This document shows, piece after piece, positions 1 to 14,200 of a stretch of DNA of 64,000 nucleotides. Position 1 is the first letter of the stretch; every line of letters begins with the position of its first letter. Below the pieces are notes generated by a model. It had not been told where the DNA came from and made no database searches. It was given only the letters and a program-made list of their open reading frames with translations. The position numbers were made by a program, and so were the translations under genes. The DNA is from Lanius collurio (taxonomy: Eukaryota; Chordata; Aves; Passeriformes; Laniidae), in contig JACBWW010000008.1 of the NCBI GenBank assembly GCA_020086605.1, positions 20,014,252 through 20,078,251 of the forward strand. Reading direction: 5' to 3'.

Positions 1-2206
1 TTAGAAAACTTGTTAGCCACAGACTTCTCTGTCATATCAAGTTTAAATGATTCTTTAATTCACACTGCATCAATTCACATGATTCAAAGACAAAATTAAG
101 CCTTTTTTGGCAGAGTACTGAAGGATTAGTTGTATTCTTAAGATTTTAGATTTGCCCTGAAACACCTCTTACTTCAAGTGCCTGGAAACAAACCAAAATA
201 AGAAAGGTGATTGTGCCCAGGAACCAAGAAGTATAGCACAGGTAACAAATTCACAGTCCCAGGTTAGTAACATCAAACTCACTGAAAATTCAATGACCAT
301 GATACAGCACTAAAAGAAATGTTTATATAGTACACATTATAAATATACAAGGATTATGATAAATCTAAACAGGGAAGACAGAATTGCAGCATCTCAAATT
401 TTAGTATCAATAATTGCTAAGAGACAAAAATTTCATGTCTAGAATCAGGGATCAGATAATATGGACTATCAACAGCACAACAGTATCACTAGCCAAATGC
501 TTGCACAATCTGGTGAAAATAAAATTTCTCACTCAAAAATACTTGGGTTTTGTATGAATTCCAAAGGATATAGTTATTTTGCTGCCTACTCTAATGTAGA
601 GTACATAGCAAGCACCCCTGCTTGAGATAAATTCTGTTCTGAGTAACAGTACACAGGAAGGTGCTATTTGCATTGACAGTTTTGTGGAACACTGAATTGT
701 GAAATTATGATGGAAAAGCATCTACACATAATTAACAATAAACACAACTGACATGATTGATGCATTTGCTTTCACAGTGGAACAAACTAAGAATATTATG
801 TGAACTACAGCCATACTATAGCCCTAAATGTCATTATTAATTACATAGATTTCTCATTAGAATAAAGATTTAATTAAAAACTATGATATACCAAAGAAAA
901 GTTTGCAACTAAACTAGTAATATAGACTGAATTCAAAGTAATTCTGAAAAGCAAACCCAAAGAACTGTTCAGCTTACAAGTGGATAAAGGTTTAAAGATG
1001 CAGCATACGTAATATCTTTCCAGTAATAACTAAGTATACTTGTATACATTAAATAGTAATGGGGAATGGCATCTGTGTCTCAGGACAAAAATGCATTGAA
1101 TAGACACTAAAATGTGTAAACAACAACTTCTTCAAGTAATTTGTTTTGCCTCTGCTCATAGAAACTAGTCCTTTCATACTGACTTTAAAAGTTACATAGC
1201 TTTGTGTCTGTTCCTTAATTTCCACCACCTATTGTCATTCTTTCCACACACTCAGAAGGAAAAATTCAACCCAGCTGCTAGAATGATTTAATGAAAAAAG
1301 TGCTGCTGGAGCCACATCCATCTCTTGCAAAACAGACTGGAATTTCAAAGCTAATATTCAAACCCAGAGGTTTATACAACAGTGAGACAGACCAGATAGG
1401 GAAGGCAAATATATATGTGAATAAAATATGTCACAGATAGAAGAACTGCCTCCAAATGACACAGAAGTTGGGAATTTTACATAGAAAGCTGGGACTAGGG
1501 GGCAATCTGGTTTACTACTTGTGTGTCTCTATGACATAAAGCAAAGATTTAAGCAACAGCAGTAACTGTCCAGTTTTTCAACTTGAAACAAGAAAGAAAT
1601 ATAACTTTCACAAAAAAAGATGGAAAACCAAAACAAAATCTCTTTTAATAAGTTCTGTGTGCACACATTTTTCTCATTTCCTCTTTAACGAATATATATT
1701 AGAGAAGCACCAAAAGGTGCCACAATGAACAGGCACCACCAGAACTCAACAAAGACAACTTTGCAGACGCAGCAAGTAATGCCACTGCTGTCCTGATAAA
1801 ATTATAGCAAAAATGCTACCACAGAAAAATATACTTTTAACTCAGGTCTTCATTTAAACAGCTTTTTTCATTAAAGCTGTTCAACTTTCTCATAAACAGC
1901 TTAAACTAGCACTGATGTCTCAGAAACTACTTAGTTTGAAACATTTTCAGTGGTATGTAAAAGCAAACATTACCTTCCCAAATATGTTAGAAGTTAAAAA
2001 CTGAACCCAAGACTTGGAGTTTTCACCATCTTTTACAGCTTTGTTTCTTTACATATTTACTTCACGAAGTTCAGAGCTTTTTGTAAATTTGGGGTAAAAG
2101 AAAATTTCTTTGCCTTTGAGAACTATGAAGAAATAGGAGTTTTATCTTATTTTCAGAAAAAACAGTTAGGGATATATTTTGGTAATAGAGACAATGTGTA
2201 TTTTAC
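1..2206 (-). other. MTREX: MTREX intron 18, truncated by the window edge
   Basis: AT-rich intronic DNA without any reading frame matching the expected C-terminal MTREX segments. No repeat or RNA gene was recognised here. Confidence 0.8.
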
Positions 2207-2275
2207 CTTAACATTTGATTTCTTAGAGAAATTAACAACCACTCCCCATCCGTAGTCATCACCTTCATTCTTTAC
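2207..2275 (-). CDS. MTREX: MTREX exon 18 (last coding exon in window)
   Basis: Residues 654-676, [20 protein letters not shown], the first strand of the KOW domain. 69 nt, phase 0, with donor GT at 2205-2206. Nothing further left reads as the next MTREX exon. Confidence 0.95.
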
Positions 2276-5200
2276 CTGGAAAGATTACAAGATGTTGTAA
2301 CATCACCCACATGTAGTAACATCCTAGCAAGCACAAGTTTTTGTACTTTTGATATTTACAGCAGCAATCATAGACTACTATTCATCATGAAAACAGTATT
2401 TCTTTTAATGCATTACTGAATGCTTAGCAAAGAAACACAAGTCAAAACTGGTGCTTAGTGCGATCCATGTAATTTTCAAGATGGTAAACCAAAAGACACA
2501 AATGAACCTTGCAAATTTCAAAAATAGGTAGAAATGAAAAACAAAGCAAAAGAAAAATTGAACTACCTTTACCAGTCTTCCTGGCTGTAGAAAGGGCAAG
2601 CAGTACTTTGGTTTGTGAATATACTCTTCAATATCTTTACCCAGTTTTGCAAGCTGCTGGCGGATTCTGTAGTATATCACCACATTTTCTTCATTGGGAA
2701 TTACAATTTTGTTGTACTGTGCTTCCAAATTATTGACTCCTATAATGAAAAGTAAAATCTCATGGAAATTAACAGCTTCACAGAGATTGAGAAATCATTG
2801 TTTCAGATCTACATGACCAATATTTTGTGACCACTTTTAGTAGTCATTTTCTACTTACAATAACCCATTCTCTGTAAAGCTAGAAATCTGTAAATTCACC
2901 CCCTGCATTTTATTTATAGAGAATTAAATTTCAGTATTATTAAAAAAAATAAACAAACTTGAGAAACTGGAAAAGGCTAGACACCCAATTATCCAGGAAT
3001 AACTGATTTAGGTTTGCACAGAGGTCACATTAAAACATGCAAAGATCTTGTAGGAAGATATGCCTACCAGTGCTTTTTATTTCCTCCTACAAAAATAAGA
3101 TTGCTCAAAGACATCTTCTAAAACGATATGTTCCAACAAGAGGGGAGATGTTAGATGTTCTTCCTAACTTGTTTTAGGCTCTGATTTATTTTAGTTGAAA
3201 ATCAGTATTTTCTTCCTCCAATATTTTTACACCTTATTTAGGTAAATCAGATTTTATTCTAAGCAGTATGATTCATTCTCTCATTCTGGTAATACCAGTA
3301 GCAAACATAAACAAAGGAGAGATTATAAAAATCTCTTTTTTCTCTCTACCAACTCATCCTCTTGCATGCTATTTTTGAATGCTCATAAGTGGCTCAGAAA
3401 TCCCACTTCACTGGGACTTGAGAGACAACTCAGGGAAGTGCTCCTTATTTTTACCTGCCAATTTTTTAAAGAAATAAGCCATTCATTCATACTCATGGCA
3501 TACTTTCTTCCTTAGTCTAGTACCGAACTCTCTCCTTTGTGGTTTTAATTGCAGCTGAAGTGATTACAAAATTCTAATGCCTAGTATGGTGCCTATGGTG
3601 AAACTGTCCAAGAACTATGAAAAATGTTCTTCAGCTCCCTTTTTTTCTATTTAAACAGCAATGCTGGAATGACAGAATAAAGACCTAGGCATGCCAACTG
3701 CAAGTGAGATGTCAGGAAATAAATAGTATATTTAACTACTACTGCACCTGCAAACTAACACAGACATAATTGAAACCCTCCCTCTATCAAAGGCTATCAA
3801 AGCTAACATGGACATACACACTTTCTCTCATAACATTCAATTAACAAATGGCCAGATGAATTCCTCATTAATAATAATTACCTCTCATGTTCTTAAGATT
3901 CTCCTGGATTAAGTTTTGAAAGAGGCCTCACTCTCAAACACTGGCTGAAATCTCCAGAAACTGACTCTGGTGCATGAAAATTCACTATTTAAGGATCATG
4001 GCTCAAAATGCAGTTCCTCAACAGACTGCAAATAATACATCAGATCTCGCCGCATTTTTCTCATTATTATAATAAAAATTTCTTACTTATGCCACTCTGA
4101 ATGCAGTGCGCTGAAGTTCTTTTTACAGATTGTACCGGGATTTTAAAAGGTAGAAGACTTTTCTTCCCTAAGAAGACTTTTCTTCCCTAAGATTTTTCTT
4201 CCCTGCATCTCACATAAGCCATGGGAATTTTTAAACTGTTTTTCCTTCTTCCTGCCTTATAGTTTAGCAATGTGACAAGCACTCTTTTCTGACTCACAGA
4301 GGAAAGCTCTCTTCACAAACTGATAGTGCATATCAGTACGAGTCCTAAGAATGAGAGGAAATTATTTTTCCTGAAACTATAATGAGGCAACAAATGGTGC
4401 AGTGGCAACTATTGGCAGGGAAGACAAAAACTGCCCAGGTAAAGACTCCTGTGAGCATAATAAAATCTAACTATCCAACGTCACCATATTTTATAACTAC
4501 TCACATGGGAACAACATGCAGTAGTACTTACTTTCCACTATTTCTGGAATAGTTCTGTAATGCTGGAACTGATAAAAGGATTTTTCTAACATGTATTCAG
4601 GATTAATTTCCTCTACTCGAAGCAAGTTCAATACCATGTTATATGTCAAGTGAAATGCACTGTTTAAGGGATCAGCTGAACCCTGAAAAAGATCCAAGAA
4701 TATTTTCCATTTGAAAAAAATATTAATTGCAGCATATAAGAACACACTGAACAAACCAGGATGCAGTATTTTTTATGAGGAGTTGTTTTGATGAATTGCA
4801 CAACTTGTCTTGTATTTAGATTACGTGTTTCATAAAACATAAGTCATTTTATTATGCTGAACATGTGTTGTAAGCAGGGAATACTTGCAACAAGTAAGAC
4901 AGTGAAGAACGTTGGAAGGACAGATGAAGCGATATTTTTACAGATGTTCAGAGATGTTTTATTCCTCCACCCCATGGCAGGAGTTCCCAGGCAGACCCCA
5001 GTCATGGGACCCTGCTCTATTCCCAGGCCCGGCACACAAACCAAGCCATCAGGAACAGGTATGGGGCACAGGTGACATGGGGACAGGGACAACCTGTACA
5101 TTCAGAGCTTTCCCCCCTCCCCCGCCCCGACCTCGGGGCGAGGTATCCCAACAAACATGTATAAGTATTTATATTGTATAGATAATTGCCACAGCGATGA

Positions 5201-8200
5201 TATTATAAAGGATATGTGAATGAAAAGTCCAGCTGAAAAATTTAGGTGTTTCCTGTAGTTTACAATTCGGATTCCATTACCTTAACTTTAAAGTAATAGT
5301 TTCTTAACTATTTAAAACAATCCAGTATTTTAACACTGAAAAAACCCTTATTTGCAAGTCTTAAGACCTACTGGTTACATTGGTGTCTTGGCAATTTTGC
5401 TCAAAAATAGGTAATCTGCAAATTCTTTAACTTAAATTATGACTCATTATAAAATTAATATAATTTTCAGGTAGCTTGAGAGAAGTTGTGAACTCTTCCC
5501 TGGACGTGATCCTGGGCACGCTGCTCTATATGACCCTGCTTGAGCTGTGGTTTTGGAAAAGATGACCTCCACAGGTCCCTTGCAACCCTCAGCATTCTGG
5601 GACTCTGGGCAGTTAATTTTTTTTTTTTTACAAGGTGGTACGTACAGGTGTTTTGATTAACCTAAGAAGAAAGGACACTGAGAAAGTATTGTAGGTAGCA
5701 TCATTACCTTCTTTACCTATACTTATTTTTTAAGAATGTCTACTACTGTCTGCTGTCAAAAAGGGGTACTGAATTAAGTAAATGCATCTTCAGCCTGATT
5801 CATCATTGGCTGTTACTTCTACCCAAGAGGACAACCTAGTTATCATAAAAGAGCAAACATTTAATTGATATGGACTAAAACAACCAGTTATTCAAAGAAC
5901 AAACAAAACAATTAAGCAGTGTCCGCAGAAGATCTAGAAGAGCTCGACACACAGCCTCTCCAAGTAAGGGCAAGCCTGGGAAACTCTCACTGAAATGTCA
6001 GCACAGAAGACCATCCAGATATACCAAATCGCTGAAATCAGATGAGTGAGATCCAACCCTTCTTAAATACAAAACTGCCCAAGTGCGGTGCATAACCTTT
6101 CATCCAAGTAGCACTAGTATCAAATAACAGATGTCTGACAGTCCTTCAGAAAGGATACAAGGCAAATTCAGGAGTTACGAAGTAGAAAATTACAATTTGT
6201 ATGCAACTAAAGGAGTTCAAAACAGAAGCAACAGACAGCTGGACAGAATATGGCAGAACAACAACATAAACAGGCTTTCTGTAAAACCAAGACAGATCTC
6301 ACAAAAATTTCAGAGCTCTGTGAAGGTATTAATAAATACATGGATTATCATACCTCCTTGGTTCCTGAAATGCTTATGACAATACACTTACCTCCAACAA
6401 TGTAACATAATTAAGTGTTTAAAAGATTTTTAAAAACCAAACTCTCGTGAATTACTGAACAGAAATCCAGTGCAATTTTGGTGTTTTCCAAAGCAAAATT
6501 TCCCAGAGACTCAAAGAGGGTGGGAATTATAAGAAATGTCAAAAAGGCAACAATAGAAAAAAAGCAAGGTCTGCTAAAGATTGTACTAGGTATCTGAAGA
6601 CACGAATAATCCACAAACAATGCATGACGAGGAATAAATCAGCAAGTGAAATCTGATTTAGAGTTATAAAAGACAATGGACAACAGTTTGCAATGGTTTG
6701 GTACCTTTCATTCTTTTAAAATAATGTATATGTGAAATATGATTTACTAAACAAGCATTGTTATTTCAACAAGGCCTATGAGTAAATTCAGTTATGATTA
6801 AACATTTTAAATAACACTAAAATGTAACAAGCAAATAAAGATGTTTCAAGACATATTTTTCATGCAACTATATGACTACCTAAAGTTGCACATATTCTAT
6901 CAGACATTTTAGGAGCTCAGAAAGGCTGACACTAGAAAACATGCTACTCTGCGCCTTTTTTTAAGATCACAAATTGCTTTACCTAAAAATAAGTATATCT
7001 TCTTGCAACTAGTTTATTTGTTTTTCTTTATTAGCAGAGATATTCCCTTGACATACCTAATTTAAAAAATCACTGGCTATTAAAAAATTAACTGATGATT
7101 TGTTTATATATGCAAATGCTGAAATTCAGACCCAGTGCTTTTCTAGATGAAGTGTACTAGATTTTAAATGACAATACTATAATATACACATTTTTCTTTC
7201 AATTTTAGAAGTACTGTCAGGAATTCAGATGCTACATCTATTGATGCACTGATATCAGACTTAGTAAGAGACAATTTGAATCTAAAATTCCTTCTTCATG
7301 TGTACAAGATTTAAGAATATTGTAATCCCATTTGCTTTAAGTGAGACAGAGCTTTATGAGATTACCTCACAAACACTAGAATCCTACTCACTGCATGGTT
7401 ATTTTGTCTCAGAAAAGAACACAGCTGTTACAGAAAAAGCCTTCAGCACGTTTATACTATGAAAGTACCAGCACAAATACAGGTAAAACAAGTTTAGGAT
7501 AGATCATACAGCCTAATGTTTTGCTTCCCACGGCCATTCATTTAGTCATTCTAGATTACATCTGTGAGTGGACCATGAATACACATTATTAGGTTTTCAG
7601 CTCAAGTGATGCATCTCAGGGCAGAAGTACCTCTTAAATTACACCATGAAACATGAATTTAAAATAATACTGTAAGCTCTGAAATCACCACAGACAGGTT
7701 TCTATTAACAGAAAGTGTCACTAATTACAACATCAACAGTTGAGCTGTGGTGCTCAAGTTTCTACAGATGCCTCTGATTTGATATATAAAATACAGATGA
7801 CAGAATTTCTGTTGCTGATGCTAATCAACATATAACATAGCTTTTTTTTTTTTTTTCAGACCTGATAAAAGGATTATGTATCTACCCAACCTCCTGTCCA
7901 TTTTTCTAAACATACCATTCATTCTAGGAAAGAGGTATGATCACTCCCTAAAAAGCTTGCCTCTCTATAACAAAAAATGCCATTTAAAGAATGCCATTTA
8001 CTAAAGAATGGCACAGCAATTATGCCAGTGGTCAGATTCTTTCCTACTGAAATGTCCACTGCTCTAGTCAGGCATCAGCTGAAGAAGCTGGAATACACTC
8101 ATCAACTGGCTACAGGCACTACAGATCTGTCAAAAAGCTGCTGTGTGACTGCTCTGATCACACTATGAAACAACTCCTCTTTCCATTCCTGACATCTTGG

Positions 8201-11200
8201 AGGCAAAACCTTCACTGTGTGCTTGCAACATTATTTTAAAGAATAGAACTGTGCCACATGCCCATTAAACGTGATAATAAAGCGAGAAAACAAGGAACTT
8301 CATGCAACTATAATATATGCACAGAACTCGCTAAGGAATACCAAACAATTCCTGCAGATTCACTTTAAACACTTTTAAAATCAGCAGAGTTCAACTATGA
8401 AGGAGTAATTTAAAAACAAACCAAAAAACCCAGTTATTTCAGAGATTATATAAAGCAGATTTACTTGAAAGGCGATGTTTGAGGCAGTTGATGATGTGGC
8501 AATTTTTATTTTAAACACATGATCAGCATTTTACAATTTGAGAATATGATCATTCTATTAAGATACAGCAGTTAAAAAACATATCCTGTTTTGACAAAAA
8601 TTGTGATTTTTTTCTGTTCCATCATCTCATAAACACATCCTTCTCCAAGTTTCAGAAACTCCTGTCTTCTCAGTGTTGTCTAAGCAATACATTAGAAATC
8701 AAGAGTTCCGAGAAGTTTATTTTGCCTGAAAACTGAAACTGCTGCTTCTTAGAATGAAATAATACTAGCTCTACTGCATTACAACTTCAGCACAGCCAAA
8801 GAGTTCTGCAGTGTGCATTAGTCTTTAGCTACTACCCCAAGCTATCAACAGACCCACAACTGACAGGGAGCAATCACCTGCCCATCCTCATTTCACTTAC
8901 TCAGCAGCAACAACCAGATTTTGCTGCTGCATTAGAAAACCTTATACCAAAATACAGTTGTTCTTTTACACTAAGTACACTCAAGGCATGAGTAGACAAT
9001 CAGCCTTTTATGGCAAATACTGAAGATGGCCACGGTAAGTTACTGCAGAGAAAATTAGTGCTTACCTAAAGTCACCTGTCAGATACATATGGTGGAGAGA
9101 AGCAAGTAACAGGAGGGGAGGGAAGATGGGATAAATTACTGACAGGAAAATGGAGAATGTGGGCTTTTCCTTCCAACTTACTTTTAAAGAGCCTTGACAG
9201 TAAAAAGTGTTCAGTTATGCTGGATTTTGCTTATTGCTAAGATATAATAGGATGCAAATCAGTTTTAACTTACATTTTCTCCATGATGGTTTGCTCCCCT
9301 TGAAACCCCTTTGTCTGCTCAACCCTTTTGCCACTGGCTCCCAGATTGATTACTTTACTTTCTTAAAAATACTGTGAAGCACTTAGTTCACCCTCTACCA
9401 CAGGCCTTCTAGCCAAAATACATTAACATTCTCTTCAATAAACTAGGCTACACCATCATCTCCCTCAACATCTCTCAGTCTCTGAGGAAGCCTTGCCCTT
9501 GTCTCCACAGAAGAAGCTCCATATTAGGCAAAGTAGGAACCACCAACCACTCAATGCAGAAGATGAGGCAAAAGCCGAACTAATCAGAGCTACAAAAAGA
9601 GTTGATGAGAAAGACTGACTTGAACAGGCATCCAGAAGTCATTTTCAAACATGCAGTGCATCCATGACTTATTGGTGTTGTAGAACTACTGACCTAGTCC
9701 TCCAGCCTCATTTCTGCAAGTAATCCTGCTTCTCATTCCTTGAGAGGGCAGTCCTTCTCACCTCGAATATTCAGTAAGACTATAGCAACAGACTATTTTT
9801 CTGAATAGATTTTAGAAAGCAGAATGACTTCACAAACTTTTCCATCCCTCTGGATGACAGCTGCCTGGATACACGAGAATAGCTTGCAGATATCAACTAA
9901 AGTTCTCAGAAATCAATTATCTACACTTGCAACCACTTTGTAAGAAATTCTAAGCTCACTTAACAGAAGAACTCTTTCAAGTTTTCCAAGATTTGGGTTG
10001 CAAAAGAATGACTGGATTAAGCTGATAATGTTAAAAATTAGGAATGTGAACATAAACAACTCACCACGGAAATAATTTAGACAAAAGCTACAAAAAATTA
10101 TGAGAATCTGAAAACTAGAGCTGCTATACAGTGCTCCCTGTTTAACTGCCAATAATTTCAGAGTGGATCTTCTTCTTAACACAAACAGACAATCCAACAG
10201 GGCATTCAGTATTTACCAGTACAACCATTTCTTGCCCACATAAACAAGTAAGGTATAAAGACTGGGATGAGGAAGATTATTGCACGGAATTGATACACAG
10301 TATTTTTTCTTTTTTTTTTAAATTACTGTTAAGACTTGGAAGCCTTGTCTAACCAGATGTGAGAGCTGTCATTGCTGCATAATGGCATGTAGTGTTGAGC
10401 AAGAAATACATTTGGTCCGGGTTACTCCCTTTGTTCTCTCTTATGGCAGGAGAAAAATATTTACATTTTTAAACATGTTCCCATGAAGAGAGAGGAACAA
10501 ATTCTGCAAATAACTTTCTTGCTCTCCAGCCTGTCATGGGAACATCAAATGTCAAATACTGTCTGAGACTAATTAATTCATAGAGACATTATGAGGTAAC
10601 AAAGATCAAAAAGCCACATTGCAAAGCAACAATAAAGTATCTTTCATAATTATGAAATTTGATACAATACAGGACATCATTTACACCATTTTGGTCCACT
10701 GACAGTTTCATTTAATTATCAGTGTTCCCAGAAATAAATTGAATCAATGAGTTTCCAAGAAAGAAATAACACCTTACAAAAAGAGCAAAGAACAGAACAA
10801 ACTGATAATAATAAAAAAGATAAAGATCTTTCACTCTTTTTGTCATAGAGGGAAAATATGTACACTTAGCTGTCTGCAACAGTCATTGTTACGAATTTCT
10901 ATTAAAACTCTCATTAATGCAAGTGATTGCTTGATACATCTTTAAGACACAGAAACACCTCTTGCGAAATAACAACATGCTTTTTTCCATATATCAGTAA
11001 TCAAATAACCACAGGAATATTCAGTGCTCTCTCAGAAATATAAAACCCCCCCTTGCAGTTACACTGATAGCAGAATTACCCTGAACTACATTAGCACAAC
11101 TGCAAATCCAATAAAAAAACTCTTCAGTGAGGTAATTTTTAACAGGCAATGGTAAACAGCTATTTTAAACACAAATTTATTACCAATCTGGATCCCTGCT

Positions 11201-14200
11201 TTGCCCCAAAACCAGTTACACCAACAAACAGAAGCCACTGTGGGTGGCAAAATACTGCTTTCAGCAGGTTTTTCTGGTGAAAATACCTCAGGCTGGGGCA
11301 CAACACATGCTCCAGTTGTAACAAGAGACTTAAAAGAAAAATAATGTAACTCTGTTTCTCTTGCCTGCAAATAGTACCTTCTCAAGTCAGTTCTGAATGA
11401 CGGAAATTTTCAGTCATTTACCCTCTTTAATACAGTATGTTCTACTGCTGTAGCCATCGTTAGTTTTACTTCAGGTTGGTAACTCCAAATTCTGGTCTTC
11501 TCCTTGGTTTTGGAAAAAGCAAATACTATCTCCATCTCCAAGACGAAGGTAGATCAGACCCTCAACAGATTTGCCACTCTAAGTATCAGGACAGTGATGT
11601 TTATTTTATGACATTTTACAATTTCAGTAAATAGGCACTATATTTTAACTTAAAGGAAAACTGTGCCCTAACAAATACTATCTAATTCTATAAAATCTTA
11701 ATATAAAAATGAAATTTTAAAAGTACCTTTGTCATCTGCTCATCTTAAACTTACCCTTTTTAAGGAGGCAAAAAACCCCATCTAGCTTAGAAAGCAAAAA
11801 TACATTCACATTATAGTGATGAGTTTACCAAAGTATATTTCCCAAAAATCTGGAGGAAAACTGCTTTCCACAGACTGAACTAATAAAACTTGAAGTATTC
11901 TGTGGTATTAATAAGCAGCAACCACAATTAATAAATAATACCAATTAGCTTAGTCCCACAGGCTCTTGAAAATCCCGAAATGAAGTTCAAGAATAACTAA
12001 CCATTTTACATGCCATTTGATACACCCCATTTTCCTACATTTTGGTTGCAAACATCAGCAAGAACAGTTATTTGTTGTTCTCTTCCATCTGCTGGCTTGC
12101 ATAATTATATAGAAAACTGTACGGACTGTTTATCTTTGTGATTCTGTTCACAAAGGTGTTTGATTATCCATCTCCCTTATCTCTGTGATTTCATGCTAAA
12201 AATCTTGTTGACTTTAATGCAATTTTAAATTAAGGTTAAAAGTTAAGTACGTTCCTGAATTAAAGCCTGGAAAATTCCTGCAGTGCATGCTTCATTACAA
12301 CAAGAAAAGATTGACAGTTTACAGTAAAAACAATTGTTTCACATTAGAATTATTTTTACGTAAATACATTTTATAAAACATCCAAAACACTTATTTCATT
12401 GTGATTCTTATCTATGTCCCAACTGTAGAAAAATGTTTTACTGTCCTCACACCACTACTGACAATTTGTTACTTTAGGTTTTGCAATGTCTTTTCCAACA
12501 AGTATCAGTGCCAACCTCCAGCTGAAGTTTTTCTCTCCTGACGTATGATTTGGTAAATTTCTCAACTCCTGAGGCTTTTCCCCCCCCCAGAAGGAAGTTC
12601 TGAGTCAAACAAAAATACCGTAGTGTAATTAAGATGGCATGCTAAGATGATGTTTCCAGAGAAAACTACTGAACTGTCTGAACTGCTGTCATGCTCATTT
12701 TCCTGGTAAAATAAAACAACATCAGAATTAAAATAAAATGCAAAGAGACTTTTAACGGCAGCATACAGGCCAAATAAGTACAGTGCAGGCAGCTCTATAA
12801 AATGAAGTCCCCACCAAGGAACCAGATGCAGCTACTGGATTATCTCCTACTGCTTGGCATCAGGGCATTTTATGTTCCATAGGCAAATGACAAGAAAGCA
12901 TATTAACCAATTTTTTACTTTGATAGATTAATGCATTCTTGTATCAGGAATAGCGTAGCCAGCAGGACTGGGGAAAGGATTGGCATTGATGAGGTCACAC
13001 CTTGAGTCCTGTGTTCAGTTCTGAGCCCTTCACTTCAAAAAAGACTTTGAAGAGCTGGACCATGTCCAGAGAAGGACAGCAAGGCTCATGAAGGGTCTAG
13101 AGATCAAGTCTTACAAGGAACACCTGAGGGAGCTGGGAGTGTTTATCCTGGAGAAGTGGTGGCTCAGGGGAATGAGTTCTCATCGCCCTCTACAACTGCC
13201 TTAAAGGAGGTTGTTAGTAAGGTGGGGTCCAGTCTCTTCAGCTGTGCCTGCAGTGAGAGGACAGGAGGAAATGGCCTTAAACTGAGACAAGGCATATTCA
13301 GGTTAGATATTAAAATCAATTGTCTCACTGTTAGAGTGGTCAGGCGTTGGAACAGGTTGCCCAGGGAGGTGATAGAATCACCATCCCTGAAGGTGTTTTA
13401 GAGGTGTCTGGATCTGGCACTGGGTAATATGGTTTAGTAGTTTAGGGCTTGCACTGGTAAATGCTGGGTTGACAGTTAGACTTGATGATCTTAAAGGTCA
13501 CTTCCAACCTTGATGAGTCTATGTTTTCTTTGAATTTTTCAGTCCCTCTATCTTCTCCTCTGATGGAAGTGACTAGATGCGAAGCCCTGATGGGCTCAAA
13601 CTCAAAGTTCAAAAATCTACTTATGTAGCACATTTTCTTTTGGAGTACAAACATCCATTCCAGTAACATAATTAGCTCAAGAGTTTTGTCTTTTAGAGAC
13701 ATAACAAATGATCAACTATCTCTGAAGGAACACATCCTTGCCGCATGGCCAGGTTCCATCTGTAGATGCTGCACTGGTTCCAAAGGCCATCTAGCATCAA
13801 GAACAAGCTTTACACTTCCTACCTAAACCAACACAAAATAGCTAAAGATTTTGAGTAAGGAAGGAAACAACAAAAAAAAATCCCAATCAAGTACTTCTTA
13901 GTATTATGCAAATGTAAAATTACAATTTACCATCTTCAGAAAGCTGCCCCAACAGTGTTGTAAGCATTTAAGTTTACAGATTTATGCAAGTTTAGTAAAT
14001 ATTCAGGTCAAGTAAATGCTAAGGATAAATAAAAAAACCTAGTTACACTGCAAAAGAAATGTACATTACTGAGTTTAAGAAATATTTACAAATCTCCCTT
14101 GTAAGACCTCCATCTAAGAATGGAATGCTGAATGTAAGTCTGGAGTACTGTACACAATGTCGCAATGAGCAGTGCTACAGCCAAGCAGCACAGCTGCAGC

